A DNA stretch of 64,000 nt, from positions 8,812,501 through 8,876,500 of the forward strand of contig JAPFFF010000003.1 of assembly GCA_039105265.1 (NCBI GenBank), read 5' to 3'. Numbering within the stretch: the stretch's first letter is position 1; each line of letters starts with the position of its first letter. The stretch comes from Tritrichomonas musculus. Its lineage: Eukaryota > Parabasalia > Tritrichomonadida > Tritrichomonadidae. Made by a program: the position numbers and the translations under genes. Below the pieces are notes generated by a model that was not told where the DNA came from, searched no databases, and saw nothing but the letters and a program-made list of their open reading frames with translations. Below are positions 28,632-39,040 of this stretch, piece by piece.

Positions 28632-29084
28632 TACAATTTGTTGTTGAACACCAACAAACAGCTGTGGTGTATTGATATTATATTTTTGTCTCATTTGTTC
28701 AATCAATTCCTTTGTTTTCTTATCTGTTGCTTTCCTTATGCTGTAATTATAATACTTATATTCTTTGAATGATTGTTCTTCACTTGAACCTTCAACGAAG
28801 TATTCAATGGATGTTGTTGATATTCTTCTTCTAACATTTGATGTAAGTGTTATGTATTCAAGACCGAGTTCAACAATCTTATCATGATAGAATCGTTTGA
28901 ATTCATTCTCTTTGTTCTTCAATGATATGTACATCACTTTAGCTTTATATGTAGCCTTTCCACTTGGTATTGGATATCTATCACACAATATTGAGAAATC
29001 ACATTGTTTAAACTTCTCTGTTTCATCCAGCATATCAATCAATGAATTGATGTAATCATAAACCTTTGGTGTTGACATTTTCAT
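28620..29084 (-). CDS. Conserved unknown Polinton protein next to the ATPase (154 aa)
   Basis: Shares VYDYINSL, CDFSILCD, VMYISLKN, LTSNVRRR and YYNYSIRKA with the P3 protein at 56966-57442, and both end in a short hydrophobic/acidic tail (IVLDE, LVLDD). Compact alpha/beta look. In Polintons this neighbourhood often holds the maturation protease, but the expected His/Asp/Cys pattern of adenain-type proteases is not evident, so the function is left open. Start could be the first or second Met (two codons apart). Confidence 0.75.
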   Translation of the reverse strand: MKMSTPKVYDYINSLIDMLDETEKFKQCDFSILCDRYPIPSGKATYKAKVMYISLKNKENEFKRFYHDKIVELGLEYITLTSNVRRRISTTSIEYFVEGSSEEQSFKEYKYYNYSIRKATDKKTKELIEQMRQKYNINTPQLFVGVQQQIVLDE

Positions 29085-29116
29085 TTAATTAAAAATAAAA
29101 ATAAATTTAATGATAT

Positions 29117-29356
29117 GTATCATATGAAACAATTAGTATCACATGAGGAAATAGGTATCACATGAGATAAAAGGTATCACATGAGGAAAAAGGTATCACA
29201 TGAGGAAAAAGGTATCACATGAGGAAAAAGGTATCACATGAGGAAATAAGTATCACATGAGAAAAAAGGTATCACATGAGGAAATAAGTATCACATGAGG
29301 AAAAAGGTATCACATGAGAAAAAAGGTATCACACTAAATAAAAGGTATCACATGAG
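29117..29356. repeat. 19-bp minisatellite in P1
   Basis: About twelve tandem copies of GGTATCACATGAGGAAAAA with small changes, between the last gene and the right terminal repeat. Confidence 0.9.
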
Positions 29357-29825
29357 TCATCAACAAGATATTCAACAATAACAACAAGATTTTCCACAAC
29401 AACATGGTTCTTCAACAACAAGATTTTTCAACAACAACATGGTTCTTCAACAACAAGATTTTTCAACAACAACATGGTTCTTCAACAACAACAAGATTTT
29501 TCAACAACAACAACAAGGTTTTTCAACAACAACAAGGTTCTTCAACAACAAGATTTTTCAACAACAACATGGTTCTTCAACAACAAGATTTTTCAACAAC
29601 AACATGGTTCTTCAACAACAACAAGGTTTTTCAACAACAACATGGTTCTTCAACAACAACAAGGTTTTTCAACAACAACATGGTTCTTCAACAACAACAA
29701 GGTTTTTCAACAACAACATGGTTCTTCAACAACAACATGGTTCTTCAACAACAACATGGTTCTTCAACAACAACATGGTTCTTCAACAACAACATGGTTC
29801 TTCAACAACAACATGGTTCTTTATA
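29357..29825. repeat. CAACAAC/CATGGTTCTT minisatellite in P1
   Basis: About 25 units of 17-21 bp (commonly 19) of the type CATGGTTCTTCAACAACAA, with AAGATTTTT and AAGGTTTTT variants. Several frames stay open through it (Gln/Asn/Phe-rich) but these are by-products of the repeat. It directly follows the 19-bp array. Confidence 0.9.
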
Positions 29826-29839
29826 AATAAAATTTTTTT

Positions 29840-29970
29840 CCTAACCAGCTAGCTTTTCAGGCGTTCGACAACGTTTCTGATGACCTTTAGCATTCTCATT
29901 GACTACCAGAACTGGCTACGTTCCAGCTTGTCTCGATGTCGTTTCGGTCTCGCCCCGATTTCAGAATTAA
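29840..29970. other. GC-richer island between minisatellite and right end of P1
   Basis: About 120 bp of non-repetitive, more GC-rich DNA (AGCTTTTCAGGCGTTCG, GGTCTCGCCCCGA) stands out from AT-rich surroundings. No coding frame, tRNA fold or known RNA motif was recognised. Confidence 0.4.
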
Positions 29971-30087
29971 ATAATAATAATATTTTTTATCTTTGCTATA
30001 TACAAATATTTTTTAAAAATAATTTTTTATTTTCGCAAATTCTAAAAACAATATAAAACAAGTATAAATATATTAGGAATAATAAAT

Positions 30088-30346
30088 AAACACAAACTGC
30101 ATCAACTTGAAGATGAATTAAATGAGTTGTCCAATAAATGAACATCAATTGATGGTAATCATTAAATGAGTTCATATTATTTTTGTTCATTAGTCGTGTT
30201 GACGGTGGGCTTTAGCCCTGCGGAAACCGACTCATATATACTACTAAAACAAGATCAAAGATGTAAATTCAAAAATGAAGATTCAAAGTGGCGACCGTCA
30301 ATTTTCAATTTTATCTCACCCCACCAAATCAACACCCTTACTCTCT
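30088..30346. repeat. P1 right terminal inverted repeat
   Basis: Inverted copy of 9313-9567, about 97% alike except a 10-15-bp patch. It carries the duplicated last codons of the first coiled-coil gene near 30097-30140. Confidence 0.9.
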
Positions 30347-30349
30347 AAG

Positions 30350-30625
30350 GTCGCTATTGTTTCTTTTGAACTACATTGGCAGAGGATGCGCGTGTTAATT
30401 CACCAAATACCTAAGGGACTACCAACTTCAACGTTTTCAAAGAAACTGGGGCACTCAGTTGTTGGAGAAGACCGTGGCATGCCTAGGCTTGAGAGACATC
30501 ACCTTCACTCCTTAGAAAGCAAGTCATATTTGCTTTCACTATTTTATCAAAGAGCATTAAATCAAAATGAAGTTAATTTCAATAAAGAAAATTCTTTTGC
30601 ATTTGGTTCTGCCGATAAATATTGA
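30350..30625 (+). pseudogene. Probable 3' remnant of the Mutsumi/Kolobok-type transposase
   Basis: Immediately outside the right end of P1 a frame of about 90 codons stays open to a TGA (FELHWQRMRVLIHQ, GLPTSTFSKKLGHSVVGEDR, LLSLFYQRALNQ). Its base composition is richer than the flanks, as for coding DNA. Since the transposase gene breaks at the other end of P1, this is most simply its separated C-terminal part. The match to the family here is weak, so it could also be an unrelated fragment. Confidence 0.4.
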
Positions 30626-31610
30626 ATTTTTTTATCGTTTTTTATCGTTTTTAACTTTTTCGGTATAATTGTAATCATTCTGGTACTAAAAGTTAAAATA
30701 ATAAAATTATAAATTATATTTATACTTTAAAAATATTTTACTTTATATATTCATGTAAATATATTACTGCTTTATATCAAAAAATTGAAAAATTGATATA
30801 ACAGAGGTATTCATGTGAGGTGACTTAACGTCTTTGATAATTTTTAAAATTGCATTTTTTCAGCCACTTTAAAGTATTGAAGACTCAGATTAAGAGAAAC
30901 AAATTTCTTGCCTGTGGAGATTGTATTAATCATGCATTTTTGAAAAAATAATGTTAAAATTTTTTTTTCTAATATCTTGATATTTTTACTCAATTTAAAA
31001 TATATGCCAGATATTTAAAATAATAAATGTAATTTATTAATACTATAATTTATTGTGAGATTTAAAATTTTGTTCTTTGTTTTATATGTAAAAATAATGA
31101 AGATTTTAGAATTTGAAAATGATTTTTTTTGCAAAAAAGTAGAATATTTAAAAATTCGCTCGTTAAATTTTTATATATTTTATGTATATGTTTTGGCTTA
31201 ATCTGAATTATTCAGTTGAGAATGGAATATATTGGTTATGCGCTCATTTTTGAGAAATGTTGATTTTACTTTATATTATAAATTTTATTGGTGCAAAATG
31301 CCAAAATCACAAAAATGAGAAAAACTTTTTTTAAATATTTATGTTTTCTTGAATTTTCTTTGGTAACAATAATTTAATTACATTGAATATTAATAAAAAA
31401 CAAGGAACGCCACTTTTTGAACTGCGTTCAAAAAGTGTCTAGTACGCAGTTTTTTCTTTTAGAAAAAAGATAATATCTATATAAAAGGCATTCAAATAAA
31501 CAATAATTTAGTCAAAATTTTATTCTAAAATTAGCATAGAATAAAAAACTTTATTAATGCTTTCTGTAAAAAAACTAACAAAAGTTTGTAATTAGCAAAA
31601 ACGCGAATCA

Positions 31611-34600
31611 GTTATTAACATCAATGTTTATCTGTTGTTAGCATAGATGTTTATCTGTTGTTAGCATCAATGTTTGAATGTTGTTAGCATCGATGTTTGT
31701 CTGTTGTTAGAATCGATGCTTTTCTGTTGTTAGCATCAATGTTTATCTGTTGTTAGCATAGATGTTTATCTGTTGTTAGCATCAATGTTTGTCTGTTGTT
31801 AGCATAGATGTTTATCTGTTGTTAGCATAGATGTTTTTCTGTTGTCAGCATCGATGTTTATCTGTTGTTAGCATAGATGTTTGTATGTTGTTAGCATAGA
31901 TGTTTGTATGTTGTTAGCATAGATGTTTGTATGTTGTTAGCATAGATGTTTGTATGTTGTTAGCATAGATGTTTGTATGTTGTTAGCATAGATGTTTGTA
32001 TGTTGTTAGCATCAATGTTTGAATGTTGTTAGCATAGATGTTTTTCTGTTGTCAGCATCGATGTTTGAATGTTGTTAGCATCGATGTTTTTCTGTTGTCA
32101 ACATCAATGTTTGTTTGTTGTTAGCATCGATGCTTGTATGTTGTCACCATCGATGTTTGTATGTTGTTAGCATCGATGTTTATCTGTTGTTAGCATAGAT
32201 ATTTATCTGTTGTCAGCATCGATGTTTGAATGTTGTTAGCATCGATGTTTGTATGTTGTTAGCATCAATGTTTATCTGTTGTTAGCATCAATGTTTGTCT
32301 GTTGTCAGCATCGATGTTTATCTGTTGTTAGCATAGATGTTTGTATGTTGTTAGCATAGATGTTTGTATGTTGTTAGCATAGATGTTTGTATGTTGTTAG
32401 CATAGATGTTTGTATGTTGTTAGCATAGATGTTTGTATGTTGTTAGCATAGATGTTTGTATGTTGTTAGCATCAATGTTTGAATGTTGTTAGCATAGATG
32501 TTTTTCTGTTGTCAGCATCGATGTTTGAATGTTGTTAGCATCGATGTTTTTCTGTTGTCAACATCAATGTTTGTTTGTTGTTAGCATCGATGTTTATCTG
32601 TTGTTAGCATAGATATTTATCTGTTGTCAGCATCGATGTTTGAATGTTGTTAGCATCAATGTTTATCTGTTGTTAGCATCAATGTTTGTCTGTCGTTAGC
32701 ATAGATGTTTATCTGTTGTCAACATCAATGTTTGTCTGTTGTTAGCATAGATGTTTATCTGTTGTTAGCATCAATGTTTGAATGTTGTTAGCATCGATGT
32801 TTGTATGTTGTTAGCATCGATGTTTGTCTGTTGTTAGAATCGATGCTTTTCTGTTGTTAGCATCAATGTTTATCTGTTGTTAGCATAGATGTTTATCTGT
32901 TGTTAGCATCAATGTTTGTCTGTTGTTAGCATAGATGTTTATCTGTTGTTAGCATAGATGTTTTTCTGTTGTCAGCATCGATGTTTATCTGTTGTTAGCA
33001 TAGATGTTTGTATGTTGTTAGCATAGATGTTTGTATGTTGTTAGCATAGATGTTTGTATGTTGTTAGCATAGATGTTTGTATGTTGTTAGCATAGATGTT
33101 TGTATGTTGTTAGCATCAATGTTTGAATGTTGTTAGCATAGATGTTTTTCTGTTGTCAGCATCGATGTTTGAATGTTGTTAGCATCGATGTTTTTCTGTT
33201 GTCAACATCAATGTTTGTTTGTTGTTAGCATCGATGCTTGTATGTTGTCACCATCGATGTTTGTATGTTGTTAGCATCGATGTTTATCTGTTGTTAGCAT
33301 AGATATTTATCTGTTGTCAGCATCGATGTTTGAATGTTGTTAGCATCGATGTTTGTATGTTGTTAGCATCAATGTTTATCTGTTGTTAGCATCAATGTTT
33401 GTCTGTCGTTAGCATAGATGTTTATCTGTTGTTAGCATAGATGTTTTTCTGTTGTCAACATCAATGTTTGTCTGTTGTTAGCATAGATGTTTTTCTGTTG
33501 TCAGCATCGATGTTTGAATGTTGTCAGCATCGATGTTTTTCTGTTGTCAACATCGATGTTTGTATGTTGTTAGCATAGATGTTTATCTGTTGTTAGCATA
33601 GATGTTTTTCTGTTGTCAACATCAATGTTTGTATGTTGTTAGCATCAATGTTTATCTGTTGTTAGCATCAATGTTTGTCTGTCGTTAGCATAGATGTTTA
33701 TCTGTTGTTAGCATAGATGTTTTTCTGTTGTCAACATCAATGTTTGTATGTTGTTAGCATAGATGTTTTTCTGTTGTCAGCATCGATGTTTGAATGTTGT
33801 CAGCATCGATGTTTTTCTGTTGTCAACATCGATGTTTGTATGTTGTTAGCATCGATGTTTGTATGTTGTTAGCATCAATGTTTATCTGTTGTTAGCATCA
33901 ATGTTTGTCTGTCGTTAGCATAGATGTTTATCTGTTGTTAGCATAGATGTTTTTCTGTTGTCAACATCAATGTTTGTATGTTGTTAGCATAGATGTTTTT
34001 CTGTTGTCAGCATCGATGTTTGAATGTTGTCAGCATCGATGTTTATCTGTTGTCAGCATCGATGTTTGAATGTTGTTAGCATCGATGTTTGTATGTTGTT
34101 AGCATCAATGTTTATCTGTTGTTAGCATCAATGTTTGTCTGTCGTTAGCATAGATGTTTATCTGTTGTTAGCATAGATGTTTTTCTGTTGTCAACATCAA
34201 TGTTTGTCTGTTGTTAGCATAGATGTTTTTCTGTTGTCAGCATCGATGTTTGAATGTTGTCAGCATCGATGTTTTTCTGTTGTCAACATCGATGTTTGTA
34301 TGTTGTTAGCATAGATGTTTATCTGTTGTTAGCATAGATGTTTTTCTGTTGTCAACATCAATGTTTGTATGTTGTTAGCATCAATGTTTATCTGTTGTTA
34401 GCATCAATGTTTGTCTGTCGTTAGCATAGATGTTTATCTGTTGTTAGCATAGATGTTTTTCTGTTGTCAACATCAATGTTTGTATGTTGTTAGCATAGAT
34501 GTTTTTCTGTTGTCAGCATCGATGTTTGAATGTTGTAAGCATAGATGTTTTTCTGTTGTCAACATCGATGTTTGAATGTTGTTAGCATCGATGTTTTTCT

Positions 34601-35085
34601 GTTGTCAACATCAATGTTTGTTTGTTGTTAGCATCGATGCTTGTATGTTGTCACCATCGATGTTTGTATGTTGTTAGCATCGATGTTTATCTGTTGTTAG
34701 CATAGATATTTATCTGTTGTCAGCATCGATGTTTGAATGTTGTTAGCATCGATGTTTTTCTGTTGTCAGCATCGATGTTTGAATGTTGTTAGCATCGATG
34801 TTTGTATGTTGTTAGCATCAATGTTTATCTGTTGTTAGCATCAATGTTTGTATGTTGTTAGCATAGATGTTTATCTGTTGTTAGCATAGATGTTTTTCTG
34901 TTGTCAACATCAATGTTTGTCTGTTGTTAGCATAGATGTTTTTCTGTTGTCAGCATCGATGTTTGAATGTTGTCAGCATCGATGTTTTTCTGTTGTCAGC
35001 ATCGATGTTTGTATGTTGTTAGCATCGATGTTTGTCTGTTGTCAGCATCGATGTTTATCTGTTGCTAGCATCAATGTTTGTCAAT
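31611..35085. repeat. 23-bp satellite, about 150 copies
   Basis: Consensus GTTGTTAGCATAGATGTTTNTNT, with variants TCAGCATCGATG, TCAACATCAATG and TTAGCATCAATG. Higher-order structure is plain: runs of five or six GCATAGATGTTTGTATG units recur near 31870, 32335 and 32995, and a 230-270-bp block recurs from about 33410 to 34450. Short open frames inside (for instance 34890-35096) follow from 23 bp being read through three frames and are not genes. Confidence 0.95.
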
Positions 35086-35094
35086 ATTTAAGAT

Positions 35095-35165
35095 AATATT
35101 ATCTGGCGGTAGGATTATCTGGTTGTGGGATTTATCTTGCTGTGGGATTCATCTGGCTATGAGAT
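35095..35165. repeat. Short 17-bp tandem repeat after the satellite
   Basis: Four decayed copies of ATCTGGYTGTGGGATTT. Followed by an A-rich run to about 35260. The rest of the element to 36027 is AT-rich with nothing recognisable. Confidence 0.5.
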
Positions 35166-36035
35166 TAAACTATTTTATTTCTTTTTGATAAATTAATTAA
35201 AAAAAAAATAAAAAAAAAAAAAAAAAAATAAAAATAAAAATAAAAAAATTAAATTCTATGAGCTTTATGAAAAAAATAACTGAAAAATTTTTTTTTATAA
35301 AAATATCTTAATCAAAAAGAAATAAAATAGTTTACAATTATAATTACAAATGCAAATAATAATATACTTAAATTAATTATTATCCAAAATATTTTAAAAC
35401 AATATGATGGCTGGATAAGTTCAGGTCTTATTTTTTTGGGGTTTTGTTTTATTATATTAAGATAAAAAAAATCATAGTTCATTAATTATAAAACGCAAAA
35501 TATTTGTTATAAAATTATAATTTTTTACGATTATTTGATTCAATTCTTATGAAAAGTTTCTATGTTTATTAATAAAATTGTAATAATATATTGAGAGAAT
35601 AAATTTTTTTTCAAAAAAAGGATGATTATAAATTCAATTGATTATTTATTAATTTGTATAAAATGATCGTTCTTAAAATATTGAAAAATAATTAAGTCTA
35701 ATCTATATATTTCTTAATTATAAGATTTAAAAATGTAAATTAATTTTATATATAAACATATAATATATTTATTAACTAATTTGAATATTAATAAGCGCAT
35801 ATAATGCATATTTATTAATAAATAATTATATTTTTATATTTCTATTGAAATTATAAAATTTCAGAAGTAAAGTTATTTATACTCACAAAAATATATTAAA
35901 TTCATATCTTGAAAATGGAGGTACAAAGAATTATACAAATCATTATATAATCCAATTATAAAATATCTAAAAATATAAGATGCTTTATTTAAAATTTTAT
36001 CGACGAATTCCCTGCATGAATACCTCTGATATAAC

Positions 36036-39000
36036 TAAATTATTATTTTTTTCAATACATATTGAAAAATTTGTGAGTAAAATTTGGATTAACATATATA
36101 TCATCAATTTATGAGAATAAAATATTTTTAACACAATTTTGATAAATTTCCCGAAATTAGAATATCGTTAAAAATAGAAGTGCGAGAACTAAAAATAACG
36201 TATTTTTTAATTTAAAAAAGTGAATTTTTTCACTAAATTGTTAATCAAATCGATGTTATTTTTAATATAATATAATGCATACCTAATGCTATACATCATA
36301 TTTAATTATTAGGTCGTTTTAATGTTTGCAGAAGTAAGTGGGAAAAAATGGTATTTTGGAAATTTCTAATTAGTTCTGAAATATTGTTCATTTTAATATT
36401 ATTTATTTTTATATAAAGTAAATTATATATATAGTTTTAATATAATATATAAAATATTTTTTTAATTTATAGAGATATTAGTATTTAAAAAAATAATAAA
36501 TATAATATAAAAATATACGGAGCTCTGGTGAATTTCATAGGGATAACTATTTATATTTTTATTATATTCAACATGTATATATACATATTTTCTTATTAAT
36601 CTGAATAGCTCGCCGGGGGTAATTTTATTTTTATTTTATAAAATTCTGAAGAAAAAATACGTTATAATTAATTCCCCTCAATTTCAAATTTTCATAAAAA
36701 AATGCAAAAAAATATGGTTTCTTATTGTTAAATCGTAATGAAAATAAAGTGAATTAAAAAATATACTATGATTATTATAAAAAAACTATTATTTCCCGAT
36801 TTTATGCAACTTTGCCTAATTATTAAAATCAAGATATTTCAACCATCTTTTATTAAAATGTATGCTTATCCAACTCTTATTATGCACATTTGATAACTGA
36901 TTTTAATTCCTCTATATATCTTTTGTTTTGTTTGGTATTAAACAAAAAAAATGAATTTTAAAAATCTAAGCATTCCTAGAAAAATTGGCCCTATAAATTT
37001 AATTGAAATCAATATTATAACATTAATGCATAATATAATTCTTATGTATATTTTTTATTTTAAATTTAACCTATTTAAATTTAAGATATTTATAAAAAAA
37101 TTTAACGACTATTATGAATTTAAATTTTAAATGATTAATCAAATTTTTCATTCTGTTCTCACAAATTAATTTTTTATGCAAAAAATCATTTTTTATATAT
37201 TTTTATGCTTAAAACAATATTTATAAGCGATTTTCATATAAATAAGTTAAAAATTAGCTCTTTTTTTAGTAAGTTAAAAATTCTGAAGAAAAAAAACACG
37301 TTGTAATTATCTCCTCTCAATTTATAATTTTAAACAAAAAATATAAAAAAAAGTGGTTCAAAGTTAAAAAAATTTAATAAAAATTATATGAGATAATATA
37401 TATAGCGGTAATTATAAAAATATGATTAATGACTTGTTTTCAGCAACTTAGTCTAAAAATTAAAATCAAGATATCTTGAGATAGTATGAGTAAAATTTGT
37501 CCCTGATGTAGTATATTCATTAATATCTTTGGATAATTTTATTTTCATCCAAAAATTCAGATATTGTCCAGAATTTGATAAAAAAAAATCAATTTAATTT
37601 TCTGAAAGCTCCTAGAAAAAATGGCCCTATAGTTTGGTTTACTAATGGTATTTATTAATATATAGGAAATATAATGCCGATATCAAAATTTATAAAGATT
37701 TTAACCTATTTGTTTTCAAGATATTTATTCAAATTTTATATTTGGTCAGATATTTTCGAAAATTTTGTATATCATTTTATAGCAAAAATGGCTCAAATCG
37801 TATTATTCTGAATCTTATCTTTCCAAAGAAAGAACTATTATTGTACATCAGACTTTTCAATCTCTTTCAACTGTATCACATCATTGGGATTATAACGATT
37901 TGAGTCATCATCTCAATAATTCCAGTCAATGTTCAGCTCGTCACTTTTTATCTTGATATTTTGGTTTTCATTGGTTGGGATTCCCAACTTGGGAAAAATT
38001 AAATCTAATTTTTTTTTTTATTATTGAATTATTTTTAATAAAATAAAAATAACAATGTAATTTACATATATATAAATATTTATTTGTGTTCTAAAAGAGA
38101 GAAAATGTAATTACTCTCCAACATTTATAAAATTATAATTGAATGGTTTATTTTTTATTTCATTAAAATTTTAAAACACAAATATTTTTACTCCTAGTGA
38201 CTAATATAATTTAAAATCCTATCATAATAGAGAAGGATATATATATATATATATTATTTTATAATTTGATAATAATGAAATCAACCAGCTCTCGCACCTC
38301 TTTAAAAATATTTTTTTTGAAAATAAACAATGACAACAGTCAATTTAAAGAATTTGGTTTAATTTGTATTTTATTTATAAAAAAAGTTATAAAATATTAT
38401 TTTATTTTCATTATATATTATTTTATAAATATATATAATATATATTTTGGAAATTACTCTTCATAATTCAAAGTAACTCTATTTTTTATATTACTCATAC
38501 TAAATCTCAAAATAATATTTTTGAATACTTTATAATTTAAAATATAACTTAATCTATATGAATAAAAAGCAGGTATATCAAATTATATTTAATAATATAT
38601 ATTAAATAAATTGTATTATTGATTTATTATATATTTAATTAAATATAAACATAAAATTAAATTGGATAATAATTGTTTTATAATTTTATTTTTTTTTCAA
38701 TGAATACAATTTATTAAACAATTATAATTTATTAAATATATTTAAAATAAATAAATTAAATTTTTATATACATTACAAATATTATATAAATATTAAAAAC
38801 ATAATATAATTAAATAATATATTATATTTTATAATATATTATAATATTTATAAAAATCTTAATTTCAATAAAAATTTGAATTAATTATATTTTTTTGTGA
38901 GTCCCAAAAATAATCATTTTTTTTTTCTGAGAATTTAACTTTTTCTGAAAAAAATTACAAAACGCCGCCCTTAAGGATAAAGTTGGATTATCTCAAGTTT

Positions 39001-39038
39001 TTGAATGAACCTTAAAAAAAAATTGAGCAAATCAGAGT
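36036..39038. other. AT-rich region, almost featureless
   Basis: No intact gene. A TA microsatellite is near 38238-38254. AAACGCCGCCCTTAA at 38960-38974 is the exact complement of 6215-6229. One open patch at 37783-37956 is listed separately. Confidence 0.5.
37783..37956 (+). pseudogene. Possible coding relic of unknown origin
   Basis: A 57-codon open stretch, richer in G+C than its surroundings, reading WLKSYYSESYLSKERTIIVH and HHWDYNDLSHHLNN with balanced composition. It lacks a start codon in frame. It may be an exon-sized remnant of a dead gene; no family recognised. Confidence 0.2.
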
Positions 39039-39040
39039 TA

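Larger units (their letters stand above)
9313..30346. mobile_element. Polinton (Maverick) P1, whole-looking, about 21.0 kb
   Basis: Bounded by inverted ends starting AGAGAGTAAGGG and ending with its complement, as Polintons do (AG...CT). Parts in order: coiled-coil protein (-), small protein (+), coiled-coil protein (-), amphipathic protein (-), major capsid protein (+), integrase (+), two unknown proteins (+), large unknown protein (-), fibre-like protein (+), HNH nuclease (-), family-B DNA polymerase (-), three small proteins (+), membrane miniprotein (+), packaging ATPase (+), unknown protein (-), two minisatellites. All main frames are open and the two ends are about 97% alike by eye, so it looks whole and fairly young. 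No 6-bp target duplication is apparent. Confidence 0.92.
30803..36027. mobile_element. 5.2-kb element with 8-bp target duplication, carrying the 23-bp satellite
   Basis: Begins AGAGGTATTCATG and ends with its exact complement (13-bp inverted ends, similarity trailing a few bases further). The same 8 bases, GATATAAC, flank both sides (30795-30802 and 36028-36035). No transposase frame inside. About two thirds of the interior is a 23-bp satellite. An 8-bp duplication suits hAT and some other DNA-transposon superfamilies. A palindrome of the CACTTTTTGA family lies at 31411-31437. Confidence 0.75.

Noticed and set aside
28620-29084. Maturation protease (adenain-type) next to the packaging ATPase
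   Set aside because: Position fits, but the expected His, acidic and Cys motifs are not visible in this protein or its P3 copy.
29404-29852. Three Gln/Asn/Phe-rich open frames of 118-140 codons
   Set aside because: All three forward frames of the CAACAAC minisatellite stay open together, which is a property of the repeat.
29860-29960. tRNA or box C/D RNA in the GC-richer island of P1
   Set aside because: A CTGATGA-like box is present, but no matching CTGA box with a terminal stem and no cloverleaf could be drawn.
31611-35085. CRISPR-like array
   Set aside because: Units are contiguous 23-bp tandem repeats with no unique spacers, in a eukaryotic context.
34890-35096. 68-codon Cys/Val-rich frame
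   Set aside because: Lies wholly in the 23-bp satellite; 23 bp read through three frames gives such a pattern by itself.
38266-38466. 66-codon frame rich in Ile, Asn and Tyr
   Set aside because: Same reason; next to a TA microsatellite.
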